Assembly: GCA_022767125.1 (NCBI GenBank)
Contig: JALEPZ010000059.1
Span: 1 to 64,000, forward strand
Source: Phocaeicola plebeius
GTDB lineage: Bacteria; Bacteroidota; Bacteroidia; Bacteroidales; Bacteroidaceae
Length of the DNA stretch: 64,000 bases
Reading direction: 5' to 3'
The notes beneath the pieces are model-generated. The model was given only the letters and a program-made list of their open reading frames with translations. It was not told where the DNA came from and ran no database searches. Of the stretch, positions 1 through 9,151 are shown one piece after another. Within the stretch, counting starts at the first letter, position 1; each line of letters starts with the position of its first letter. Position numbers and translations under genes: made by a program.

Positions 1-1
1 T

Positions 2-73
<72 letters not shown>

Positions 74-82
74 CTCCTGAAT

Positions 83-112
83 CCTCTGGAATCCATTTCC
101 AGAGGTTTTTTT
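83..112 (+). terminator. intrinsic terminator after tRNA-fMet
   Basis: CCTCTGGAA-tcca-TTTCCAGAGG hairpin followed by TTTTTTT. Confidence 0.85.
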
Positions 113-213
113 ATGCCCAGTTCCCATAAATACCACATCTGCGGTATTTCCGGTTCCGCCAGAACCTCTTACCTTTGCCCTCAGAATAATAAACAACTAA
201 ACATTGATTGAAT

Positions 214-1158
214 ATGGCACGTATTTACAACCAACTGACCGAACTGATTGGCCGCACACCGTTACTGCGGCTGAACACACTGGCACAGGCACATCAGGCC
301 CAGGCCAATGTCATCGCCAAACTGGAATACTTCAACCCGGGCGGCAGCGTAAAAGACCGCATCGCCCTGTCCATGATAGAAGATGCCGAAAAGAGAGGCA
401 TCCTGAAACCGGGAGCGACCATCATCGAACCGACCAGCGGCAACACAGGAGTCGGACTGGCTTGGGTGGCCCGTGTGAAAGGCTACAAAGCCATCCTCAC
501 CATGCCGGAAACGATGAGTGTAGAACGGCAGAACCTGCTGAAGGCACGCGGTGCCCAACTGGTACTGACACCGGGCAGCGAGGGTATGAAGGGAGCCATC
601 CGCAAGGCGGAGGAACTGAAAGAGGCCACTCCCGGAGCTGTCATCCTGCAACAGTTTGAGAATCCGGCCAACCCAGCAGCCCATGCGGCAACCGCCCAGG
701 AAATCTGGGAAGACACCGACGGAAAGATTGACGTACTGGTGGCCGGTGTAGGTACGGGAGGCACGCTGAGCGGTACCGGGCGTGTGCTGAAGAAACTGAA
801 TCCGGCCCTCGAAGTTGTGGCAGTGGAGCCTGACTCCTCTGCAGTCCTCTCCGGCGAAAAACCGGGTGCTCACAAGATACAAGGCATCGGAGCCGGCTTC
901 GTGCCACAGACCTTCGACCGGAACGTGGCCGACCGGATTATCCGGGTGAAAGACAATGATGCCATCCGCACCGGTCGGGAATTGTCGGCCCAGGAAGGCC
1001 TGCTGGTAGGCATCTCCTCCGGAGCCGCAGCTTTTGCCGCCCTCCAACTGGCCGCACAACCTGAGTATGCAGGCAAGAACATCGTGGTCATCCTGCCCGA
1101 CACCGGCGAACGGTACTTATCGACCGTACTTTATGCCTTCGAGGAATATCCGCTATAA
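214..1158 (+). CDS. cysK: cysteine synthase A (O-acetylserine sulfhydrylase)
   Basis: PLP-enzyme motifs: IGRTPLLRLN, NPGGSVKDR, EPTSGNTG, GVGTGGTLSGTG, GISSGAA, LPDTGERYLST. Confidence 0.95.
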   Translation: MARIYNQLTELIGRTPLLRLNTLAQAHQAQANVIAKLEYFNPGGSVKDRIALSMIEDAEKRGILKPGATIIEPTSGNTGVGLAWVARVKGYKAILTMPETMSVERQNLLKARGAQLVLTPGSEGMKGAIRKAEELKEATPGAVILQQFENPANPAAHAATAQEIWEDTDGKIDVLVAGVGTGGTLSGTGRVLKKLNPALEVVAVEPDSSAVLSGEKPGAHKIQGIGAGFVPQTFDRNVADRIIRVKDNDAIRTGRELSAQEGLLVGISSGAAAFAALQLAAQPEYAGKNIVVILPDTGERYLSTVLYAFEEYPL

Positions 1159-1169
1159 TCTTGCAGAAC

Positions 1170-1216
1170 GCACAAAGAGACAAAGGTGCGAAGTGTAGCG
1201 CCTTTGTCCTTTGTGT
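1170..1216. terminator. bidirectional hairpin between convergent cysK and helicase genes
   Basis: GCACAAAGaGACAAAGGtGCG ... CGCcTTTGTCcTTTGTGt inverted repeat between two convergent stop codons. Confidence 0.65.
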
Positions 1217-1236
1217 GTACCTTTCTGGCAGATGTC

Positions 1237-2655
1237 CTATTCTGTCTGCTCCTGCGGCCAGTTCACCAGATACAGCGTTTCCGTAGCCCGGGTAAAAGCA
1301 GTATACAGCCATCGGAAATAGTCCGGTGAAAGCATCTCCTCCGTCATGTAGCCCTGGTCGACGAACACCCGCAGCCACTGACCGCCCTGTGCCTTGTGGC
1401 AGGTCACCGCATAAGCATATTTCACCTGCAGGGCATTATAGAACGGGTCTTCCTTGATTTTCTTCATCCGCTCGCGCTTGCTGCCTACGTCGGCATAGTC
1501 TTCCCACACCCCATTGAACAAGCGGTTGCTCTCTTCCGAAGTCAGGGAGGGGGCATCGGAATGCAACGTATCGAGTAGCACCTTCACTTCCAGCTCCAAG
1601 TCGCCGTAATCAGGGAAGGCCAAGATTACTTCGGCAAAACGAAAACCATACAGCTCCTGGCAGCGGCGGACTCGGCGGACCACCGCCGTATCCCCGTTGG
1701 CGATGAAGTCGAGCTCCTTGCAGTCGGCCCCCCAGAAATAGTTGTTCTTGGCCACCATCAGTACATCCCCCGTGCTCAGTTCCTCTTCGCGGTACAGGAT
1801 GGTATTCCGTATTCCTTTATTATATAAGTTGGCCCGTTTGTTCGAGCGGCAGATAATCATGGTCTCATCCATTCCGGCATGGTCATAACAATCGTTGATG
1901 GCCTCAATCAGTTCACTTCCAGGTACTCTTTTCACATCCGGGAAACCCGCCATGCGCACCTTGGGCCAATCGAAACAATCGTTCTGTTCCATCCTCCGGC
2001 GCAAGGCCGTCGCATTGAACAGGATTCCCGAATCCTGTTCCTGACGGACCACCTCCGTCAACCGACACTCCGTCACCGCCAGTCCATAGCCCGAAAGGAC
2101 ATCGGCCGAAAGAGCCGGACTCTCCTCCTCCCCCACTGGCGGCAACTGCGCCGTGTCGCCTATCAGCATCAACCGGCAACCCTGCCCGTTATAGACATAC
2201 TGCACCAGGTCATCCAGCAGGCGTCCTGTCCCGAATGAAGGCCCAGACAGCCCCTCATTGGCCACCATCGAAGCCTCATCGACGATGAACAGCGTATCCC
2301 GGTGATGATTGGGCTGGATGACAAAATTGTCCGTCTCGTTCGAGAACACCCGCTGCCGATAAATCTTCTTGTGGATGGTGAAAGCCGTATGTGCGGCAAA
2401 ATGCGAGAACACTTTCGCCGCCCGCCCGGTAGGCCCCAACAAAACTACCTTCCGTTGGAGTTCATCGAGTGTCTTTACCAAAGCCGCCACCAAAGTCGTC
2501 TTTCCCGTGCCTGCAAAACCCTTCAAGACAAAAATTTCATCTTCATTTGCCAAAAAAAGAAAATCTGCAAAACTTTTCATCACAATTTCTTGCCCATCTG
2601 TTGGTTTATAGAAAAAATTTCGCTTAATTTGCTGCGCTAAATCATTATTTAACAT
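1237..2655 (-). CDS. RecD-like ATP-dependent DNA helicase (SF1)
   Basis: Walker A GFAGTGKTTL, FIVDEASM, LIGDTAQLPPVG, C-terminal VTCHKAQGGQW and YTAFTRATETLYLV motifs. Confidence 0.88.
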   Translation of the reverse strand: MLNNDLAQQIKRNFFYKPTDGQEIVMKSFADFLFLANEDEIFVLKGFAGTGKTTLVAALVKTLDELQRKVVLLGPTGRAAKVFSHFAAHTAFTIHKKIYRQRVFSNETDNFVIQPNHHRDTLFIVDEASMVANEGLSGPSFGTGRLLDDLVQYVYNGQGCRLMLIGDTAQLPPVGEEESPALSADVLSGYGLAVTECRLTEVVRQEQDSGILFNATALRRRMEQNDCFDWPKVRMAGFPDVKRVPGSELIEAINDCYDHAGMDETMIICRSNKRANLYNKGIRNTILYREEELSTGDVLMVAKNNYFWGADCKELDFIANGDTAVVRRVRRCQELYGFRFAEVILAFPDYGDLELEVKVLLDTLHSDAPSLTSEESNRLFNGVWEDYADVGSKRERMKKIKEDPFYNALQVKYAYAVTCHKAQGGQWLRVFVDQGYMTEEMLSPDYFRWLYTAFTRATETLYLVNWPQEQTE

Positions 2656-2707
2656 AATGGTCTGTAATAAAGTTGGCGTAACGTGTACGCGGTTAAAGTA
2701 ATTTATT

Positions 2708-2715
2708 TATTTTTG
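2708..2715 (+). promoter_or_regulatory. candidate Bacteroidetes -7 element TATTTTTG
   Basis: Matches TAnnTTTG upstream of the 2750 CDS; no clear -33 element. Confidence 0.4.
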
Positions 2716-2749
2716 CGCTACGAATATAAACTAAAAAAACAATATTATC

Positions 2750-3436
2750 ATGAAAACAGTAATTAATCTTGTGTTAGCCGCTTGTGTAATTGGCTTAGTG
2801 TACATCTGCTATGGCAGTATTATGGGTCCTATCAAATTTGATAATGAGAAGAGTATCCGCGACAAGGCCATCATCGCCCGTCTGATTGACATCCGCAAAG
2901 CCCAGCAGGAATACCGTTCCCTGCACCAGGGTGCCTATACAGACAACTTTGACTCATTGATTGCCTTCGTCAAGACCGCCAAACTTCCGTTCATCATGAA
3001 GGTAGGTACGCTGACTGACGACCAGCTGAACAACGGCATGACCGAGAAGAAGGCTATGGCTATCATCAACAAGGCCAAGAAGACCAACAACTGGAATGAA
3101 GTAGAAAAAGAAGGCTTGCAGAACTTCCGTCGTGACACCATGTGGGTAGCCGTGCTTGACACTATCTTCGCCAAGGGCTTCAACCCCGACTCGTTGCCGT
3201 ACGTTCCTTACGGTAACGGTGCGAAGTTCGAACTGGCCATCCGCAAAGATACGACCAAGTCGGGTGCTCCGCTGAACCTGTTCCAGGCTCAGGTACCTTA
3301 CGAAGTTTACCTGAAGGGCATCAACGACCAGGAGCTCATCAACCTGAAAGACGTGCAGAACAAGCTCGGCAAGTACTGCGGTCTGCGCGTGGGTGATATC
3401 GAAACTCCGAACAACAACGCCGGTAACTGGGAATAA
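2750..3436 (+). CDS. conserved hypothetical protein with N-terminal TM segment
   Basis: Complete ORF; N-terminal hydrophobic helix then soluble domain. Confidence 0.75.
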   Translation: MKTVINLVLAACVIGLVYICYGSIMGPIKFDNEKSIRDKAIIARLIDIRKAQQEYRSLHQGAYTDNFDSLIAFVKTAKLPFIMKVGTLTDDQLNNGMTEKKAMAIINKAKKTNNWNEVEKEGLQNFRRDTMWVAVLDTIFAKGFNPDSLPYVPYGNGAKFELAIRKDTTKSGAPLNLFQAQVPYEVYLKGINDQELINLKDVQNKLGKYCGLRVGDIETPNNNAGNWE

Positions 3437-3440
3437 GCGC

Positions 3441-4259
3441 ATGAGCGAAACCTTCGATTTCTCCCAATCGGCACAGTATACATTATCCATCCGTCTTAGT
3501 ACGGATGGATTTTCTTTTTCTATCTATAACCCGCTGCACGGAAGCGACTTCTTCTTCCGCAGCTATCCGGTCAATACCCAGCGCTCGATGGCCGCCAACG
3601 TCAAGGCCTTCCTGGCTGAAGCGGAAGGACTCGACCTGCCGTACCGGCAGACCAACATTCTGGTCCATTCGGCACGCTATACCCCCGTACCGCTGGAGCT
3701 GTTCGAGGACGAACAAATGGAAACCCTGTTTTACCAGAACCTTCCCCGGCAGAACAATGAGATTGTTTTGTGCAACGTACTGGGGAAAAGCAATCTCGTC
3801 ATTCTGTTCTCCATCGACAAACTGACCCACCTTTTCTTGAGCGAACACTTCCCCAAGGCCCGTTTCTTCTCCTCCGTCAGTCCGCAGCTGGAAAGCCTGG
3901 CTGTAAAGAGCCAGCGGGGTAACAACCGCAAGCTCTACACCCACCTCCACCCCGACAGCACCGACGTGTTCTGTTTCGAACGGGGACGGCTGCTGCTGGC
4001 CAATACCTATGCCACTACCACCACCGACGACAGGAGCTACTACCTGCTTAATGTATGGAAACAACTGGGGTATGACGCCGAAAACGACGAGCTCCAGCTG
4101 ACCGGGCGCATCGGCCAACGAGACGAACTGACCACCCTCCTGAAGAAGTACATCCGTAAAGTATTCATCATCCAACCCCAAGCGGACTTCAACGAATCGG
4201 CTTCCAGCCCCATCGAAGACATTCCGTTTGACATCCAATCCTTAGTGACATGCGAGTAA
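3441..4259 (+). CDS. DUF3822-family protein
   Basis: Actin-like-fold style sequence, immediately upstream of and overlapping rsmD, the usual Bacteroidales neighbourhood. Confidence 0.7.
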   Translation: MSETFDFSQSAQYTLSIRLSTDGFSFSIYNPLHGSDFFFRSYPVNTQRSMAANVKAFLAEAEGLDLPYRQTNILVHSARYTPVPLELFEDEQMETLFYQNLPRQNNEIVLCNVLGKSNLVILFSIDKLTHLFLSEHFPKARFFSSVSPQLESLAVKSQRGNNRKLYTHLHPDSTDVFCFERGRLLLANTYATTTTDDRSYYLLNVWKQLGYDAENDELQLTGRIGQRDELTTLLKKYIRKVFIIQPQADFNESASSPIEDIPFDIQSLVTCE

Positions 4260-4783
4260 TCAGTGGAATCTACAAACGTCGCCGCTTCGACGTACCTCCG
4301 ACTTTCAAGGCACGTCCCACCACCGACTTTGCCAAAGAGAATCTTTTCAACGTGCTCAACAACTATCTCGACTTCGAGGACGGAGTCAACGCACTCGACC
4401 TTTTCGCGGGGACAGGCAGCATCAGCCTTGAATTGGTATCACGCGGTTGCGACCGTGTCCTTTCCATCGAGAAGGATCCGCAGCACTACGCCTTCATCAA
4501 CAAGGTAATGAAAGAAATCAAGGCAGACAACTGGTTTCCCATACGGGGAGACGTATTCCGCTTCATCGAACGGTGCGGCGAGACTTTCGACTTCATCTTT
4601 GCCGACCCTCCCTATGCCTTGCCCAACCTGAAAGAAATCCCCGACCTGATTTTCGAGCACCAACTGCTGAAGGAAGACGGGCTGTTCGTACTGGAGCATG
4701 GGAAAGACCTCCAGTTTGACCAGCACCCCCACTTTGTGGAACACCGCCACTACGGCAGCGTCAATTTTTCGTTTTTCCGATAG
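4250..4783 (+). CDS. rsmD: 16S rRNA (guanine966-N2)-methyltransferase RsmD
   Basis: MRVISGIYKRRRF start, ALDLFAGTGSISLELVSRG, FIFADPPYALP motifs. Confidence 0.92.
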   Translation: MRVISGIYKRRRFDVPPTFKARPTTDFAKENLFNVLNNYLDFEDGVNALDLFAGTGSISLELVSRGCDRVLSIEKDPQHYAFINKVMKEIKADNWFPIRGDVFRFIERCGETFDFIFADPPYALPNLKEIPDLIFEHQLLKEDGLFVLEHGKDLQFDQHPHFVEHRHYGSVNFSFFR

Positions 4784-4790
4784 GCAATTT

Positions 4791-6227
4791 CTACAGCAAC
4801 GGCGCCAACAGCCGGATGACCGACTCGGTCACCTTGTTCTTCCACGAACGCCGGGCCCACAACTTCGGAGACAACAACAGACAATGGCATTGATCCTCCC
4901 AAAAGATTTCTTTGAGGCGCAATGCCATTTCCACATCGTAGAAGAAGATATTCGCCTCGAAGTTATGTTCGAAACTCCGGAAATCCATGTTCGTAGATCC
5001 CACCGATGCCATCTCATCATCCCACACCCATAACTTGGAATGAAGGAATCCCGGCTTGTAAAGATAGACCTTTACCCCCGCCTCCATCAGTTCGTCTAAG
5101 TAGGAAAGCGACCCCTTATGCGTAATGAAGGCATCGGCCCGCTTCGGCAACATCACCCGTACATCCACCCCCGCCAGTGCCGCTGTCTGAAGTGCAGTCA
5201 TCACCTCCTCAGTAGGCAGAAAATAAGGAGTCTGTATATAAAAATAGCGCTTTGCATTGGCAATCGCCATCACCAGTCCCTGCATGATGTCTTTCCAGCG
5301 GCCTACCGCATCCGATGTCACCACCTGGGCTACTACTGTCCCACAGTCGTTCTCCATGCTCGGAAAGAATTCCGATGCCGTATAGAGCGTACGGTCCATC
5401 GCATACCAGTCTGTCAGGAAAGCCGTCTGCAGTCCGTACACCGCCTTACCCTCCACCCTGACGTGCGTGTCGCGCCAGGTTCCCCACTCCAATCCATGCA
5501 AGTAACGTTCGGCTATGTTCATCCCACCGATATAGCCTACCTTTCCGTCGACAATCACCAGTTTGCGGTGGTTGCGATAATTCACTTTGCTCGTAAAGGA
5601 AGGAAAGCGGACCTTCAGAAACGCCTGCACCTCGATACCCTCGCACATCATCTGGTCGAAAAACAGCTTGTCCACCTTCCAGCACCCCACATCATCATAC
5701 AACAGACGTACCTGCACACCGGCCCGTGCCCGTTCGACCAAGGCATCGCGCAACCGACGGCCCACCTCGTCATCCTCGAAGATATAGAATTCCAGATGGA
5801 TGTGATGGCGAGCCTGACGGATATCCTTGACCAGCATATCCACCATAGAGGAAGCTTCGGTAAAGACCGACACCCTGTTCCCCCCGAAGGCCAACGCTCC
5901 GTTCACCCGGTGGAAGAATCCACGCAGGCGGTTCGTCTCGGGCACATCAGGCAAGGATACCTGGTTCTGGTATTCCTGCATCGGATGCTTAGACAACCGC
6001 GTGTAGCCGCTCCGGCTGATCAAACGTTCCTTGCGGTTGCTTCTTCCGATAAAGAAATACAAGAACAGGCCGGGCAAAGGCAAGAAATAAAGCAGCAGAA
6101 TCCATGCCATGGTCTTGAACGGACTACGGTTGTCAAGAATGACCAGAAAAACCGTTGACAAGACGAAGGCCAGAAACGACAACTGCCAGAATAGTGAAAA
6201 AAACTGATTTACCATAGTGCCTGTCAT
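4791..6227 (-). CDS. cls: cardiolipin synthase (PLD superfamily)
   Basis: Two HKD motifs (NHRKLVIVDGKVGYIGGMN; LHSKLWVWDDEMASVGSTNMD) and N-terminal TM helices. Confidence 0.92.
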   Translation of the reverse strand: MTGTMVNQFFSLFWQLSFLAFVLSTVFLVILDNRSPFKTMAWILLLYFLPLPGLFLYFFIGRSNRKERLISRSGYTRLSKHPMQEYQNQVSLPDVPETNRLRGFFHRVNGALAFGGNRVSVFTEASSMVDMLVKDIRQARHHIHLEFYIFEDDEVGRRLRDALVERARAGVQVRLLYDDVGCWKVDKLFFDQMMCEGIEVQAFLKVRFPSFTSKVNYRNHRKLVIVDGKVGYIGGMNIAERYLHGLEWGTWRDTHVRVEGKAVYGLQTAFLTDWYAMDRTLYTASEFFPSMENDCGTVVAQVVTSDAVGRWKDIMQGLVMAIANAKRYFYIQTPYFLPTEEVMTALQTAALAGVDVRVMLPKRADAFITHKGSLSYLDELMEAGVKVYLYKPGFLHSKLWVWDDEMASVGSTNMDFRSFEHNFEANIFFYDVEMALRLKEIFWEDQCHCLLLSPKLWARRSWKNKVTESVIRLLAPLL

Positions 6228-6416
6228 TTTGTTGTCCCGACTGAACGGAAGAGACAGAAGAAGGCACTTGACAATGAAGGCTGCCGACCTCAAGACTCAG
6301 GGGTTCAGCTCTTGCAAATTTAGATAAAAACTGCGAGATTCTGCATCGGCACAAGAAAAAAAAAACTCTGGCACGTACGTGGCCCTGATCATATGCCTTG
6401 GGCTCTACGGCATCCT

Positions 6417-6614
6417 TCACCGTTGCATGACACTTCCTGCATGTTTCTCGCTGAACTCCCGGTTGATGTCCGCAAGTTCCTTGAGACCATAAATATAGTC
6501 ATCATACATGTCCGCGAGGTCAATGCCCTCACATTCGCCGTCTGTTCCAAGTGCCTCACGGACAATCTGTGCCCGCTCCGACACAGTGGTATCTTTGATT
6601 AAGAGTGATTTCAT
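6417..6614 (-). CDS. small conserved hypothetical protein (65 aa)
   Basis: Complete small ORF between cls and the SUI1-like gene with coding-like composition. Confidence 0.55.
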   Translation of the reverse strand: MKSLLIKDTTVSERAQIVREALGTDGECEGIDLADMYDDYIYGLKELADINREFSEKHAGSVMQR

Positions 6615-6619
6615 AAAGT

Positions 6620-7024
6620 TTATTTTGTTTGCGTATAACCTTCTTTTTTGAGTAGTTCAACGAGCCGCTGACGATGGTCGCCCTGGATGATGATCTCTCC
6701 CTCCTTGACAGCACCGCCTACACCGCATTTCTGTTTCAAGAGCCTACAAAGCACCGCAATGTCTTCCTCTGATCCGACAAACCCTTTCACCAACGTAACC
6801 GTCTTGCCGCCACGTCCTGCTCTTTCCACATTCAGGCGCAGTTTCTGCTGCTGCTTCGGAAGCGTATCGGTGGCATCCTGGCCATCCTCCACGTACTCAT
6901 AATCAGGATTTGTGGAATAGACAACTCCTACCCGTTTCTTACGGTCGATGGCTGTCTTTTCTTTCTCATCGTTCGCCTCTGCTGTTCCTCCAAGAGCAGC
7001 GAGAGCGCTTTTCCAATCTGTCAT
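6620..7024 (-). CDS. SUI1/YciH-like translation initiation factor
   Basis: C-terminal SUI1-like core: GRGGKTVTLVKGFVGSEEDIAVLCRLLKQKCGVGGAVKEGEIIIQGDHRQRLVELLKKEGY. Confidence 0.88.
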   Translation of the reverse strand: MTDWKSALAALGGTAEANDEKEKTAIDRKKRVGVVYSTNPDYEYVEDGQDATDTLPKQQQKLRLNVERAGRGGKTVTLVKGFVGSEEDIAVLCRLLKQKCGVGGAVKEGEIIIQGDHRQRLVELLKKEGYTQTK

Positions 7025-7275
7025 TGTTCCCTATCTGTATAATCTATTTTTCAATTGCGAGGCAAATATACGATATATAGGTCTCTCTTGCGTCGGGTGG
7101 GTATTTTTTTCTACCTTTTCTCCATGTACCATCAGGCTTTACAGGAGCCGCCTTACCGAATTGATACAACAAATCCTTCCGTTTTTTATGTTGATCCTCA
7201 ACCTCCATAACGACGAGAATCCCACAAAAAGTAAAAAGGCATCAACAATCATCAGATTATCAATGCCTTTTTCAG

Positions 7276-7350
7276 TCGGGGTGACTGGATTCGAACCAGC
7301 GACCACACGCCCCCCAGACGCGTACTCTAACCGGGCTGAGCTACACCCCG
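7276..7350 (-). tRNA. tRNA-Pro (GGG)
   Basis: Reverse complement CGGGGTGTAGCTCAGCCCGGTTAGAGTACGCGTCTGGGGGGCGTGTGGTCGCTGGTTCGAATCCAGTCACCCCGA; loop CTGGGGG with anticodon GGG. Confidence 0.92.
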
Positions 7351-7475
7351 CTGTGATGTGCTTGTCTTTGTTTGACGGGTGCAAAGGTACGCACTTTTTT
7401 TGAATCTGCAAGCATTATCCCAGTTTTTTTTCTAAAAAATCCATGTTTCCTTGCGGAATGGGGTAAGAACCCTAC

Positions 7476-8534
7476 TTACCCCATCGTTTCGCTATAGAAA
7501 TCGAGCAGTTCGTAGATTTCCTCCTGCGTGGCGGTCTGGTTGATACGGATATCTCCCACATCCCCCAGCAGCGTAAAGTTGATGGTGCCCGCAGAAAGGT
7601 TCTTCTTGTCGTGCTTCATGAAGTTAAACAAGGTTTCGTAGTCATCGCACGTAAATGCCAGGCGACCATAGTTCTCCTTGATGAAATGAAGCGTCTGGTG
7701 CAGCCGGTCCTTCGGAAATCCGGTCTTCAGGGCCGACAGGTAAAGTTCGCACACCATGCCCCACGCAACGGCATAGCCATGAAGTACGGGACGCTTCTGC
7801 AGAGCAAAACTCTCGAAGGCATGACCTACCGTGTGTCCCAAGTTGAGGGCCTTGCGGATGCCGTGCTCAAAGGGATCCTGTTCCACAATCTCCTCCTTCA
7901 CATGCACCGATTCGCCGACCAGCTGCTGCAAACGGTCGTAGTCAATGGCCTCCATATCAAAGCTCACCAGCTCGCTCCAGTGGCTGACACGGCTGATAAG
8001 ACCATGTTTCAACATCTCCGCGTAGCCCGAAAGGATGTTCTCATGGTCAAGTGTACGAAGGAACTGGCAATCGATGAGCACTGTCTCCGCCGGACGGAAG
8101 GCACCGATTTCGTTCTTCAGTCCGTTGAAGTTGATACCGGTCTTTCCCCCCACAGATGCATCGACCATCGAAAGGAGCGTAGTAGGTATATTAATATAAG
8201 GTATGCCCCGCTTGAAAGTGGCAGCCGCAAAACCTCCAAGGTCGGTCACCATGCCACCTCCCAGGTTCAGCAGCAGCGAGCGGCGGGTCGCTCCCTCGTT
8301 GCAGAGGCGGTTCCATACATAGGCAAGTGTTTCCAGATTCTTGTGAATGTCGCCCGGACCGATGCAGATGGAGACGGCTTCCTTCAGGCAGTCCAGCTGG
8401 GCGATGACCGGCCAGCACAACCGCTGGGTATGCTCGTCCGTCAGGACGAACAGCTTGTCGAACGACTGTTTCGCCAGTGCCTTGCGGAGATCTTCCGCGA
8501 AGTTCTGGCAGATGATGACTTCTTGTTTGCTCAT
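7476..8534 (-). CDS. aroB: 3-dehydroquinate synthase
   Basis: LNLGGGMVTDLGGFAAATFKRGIPYINIPTTLLSMVDASVGGKTGIN, LNLGHTVGHAFE. Confidence 0.93.
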   Translation of the reverse strand: MSKQEVIICQNFAEDLRKALAKQSFDKLFVLTDEHTQRLCWPVIAQLDCLKEAVSICIGPGDIHKNLETLAYVWNRLCNEGATRRSLLLNLGGGMVTDLGGFAAATFKRGIPYINIPTTLLSMVDASVGGKTGINFNGLKNEIGAFRPAETVLIDCQFLRTLDHENILSGYAEMLKHGLISRVSHWSELVSFDMEAIDYDRLQQLVGESVHVKEEIVEQDPFEHGIRKALNLGHTVGHAFESFALQKRPVLHGYAVAWGMVCELYLSALKTGFPKDRLHQTLHFIKENYGRLAFTCDDYETLFNFMKHDKKNLSAGTINFTLLGDVGDIRINQTATQEEIYELLDFYSETMG

Positions 8535-8607
8535 AAAGAGATCGTTTTTTGGGTACAAATTTAGAAAAAAAAGCGAGAAGAGAACAGGTTCTTGGCTATC
8601 ATTTGAT

Positions 8608-8615
8608 TAATTTTG
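8608..8615 (+). promoter_or_regulatory. candidate -7 element TAATTTTG
   Basis: TAnnTTTG match about 40 nt upstream of the 8656 CDS. Confidence 0.4.
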
Positions 8616-8655
8616 CACCTTCATTGAATAAACATAGATAGAAAGGAGTTTGAAC

Positions 8656-9063
8656 ATGAAAGGTATTATGCCGGCAGGATGCCGGATATTGGGGTATGCA
8701 CTGCTGATCCTGTCAGTCTTCGCCCCTTTAGGAATGTACATGTCCGGGCAGGTGAACGACGGCAACCTCGCCATTGTAAAATTAGGGATGAAACTCGTCA
8801 TCTGGCTGTCGCTGTTCATGATTTTCTTGGCAAAGCACAAAGAAGAAGACGAGACTGCGGCATCGCTCCGCACGAAAGCGATGAAGTACGCCCTGCTGGC
8901 GTGGGGAGTCTATTACGCCGGGGCATTGGTGAAAGGCATGGCAGAAGGCGACGCACAGGGAGCCGACAACTCGGCCGCCATCATCTACATGGTGCTCACC
9001 GTGCTGTGTCTGGAATTTTTAGTGCAGAAGCGAAAGGCAGAAAAGGCGTTTAAAAGAAAATGA
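8656..9063 (+). CDS. hypothetical membrane protein
   Basis: Three to four hydrophobic segments, RBS-like GAAAGGAG upstream. Confidence 0.65.
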   Translation: MKGIMPAGCRILGYALLILSVFAPLGMYMSGQVNDGNLAIVKLGMKLVIWLSLFMIFLAKHKEEDETAASLRTKAMKYALLAWGVYYAGALVKGMAEGDAQGADNSAAIIYMVLTVLCLEFLVQKRKAEKAFKRK

Positions 9064-9151
9064 CGATTCTTTAAAAAAGGTTACTGCATTAAACCTTTTC
9101 CCTACACCTGCATCCAACAGACAGTAGAAAAAAAAATAGAACAGCAGAAAG

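Noticed and set aside
5118-6158. 346-aa plus-strand ORF
   Set aside because: Antisense to cardiolipin synthase with intact HKD motifs.
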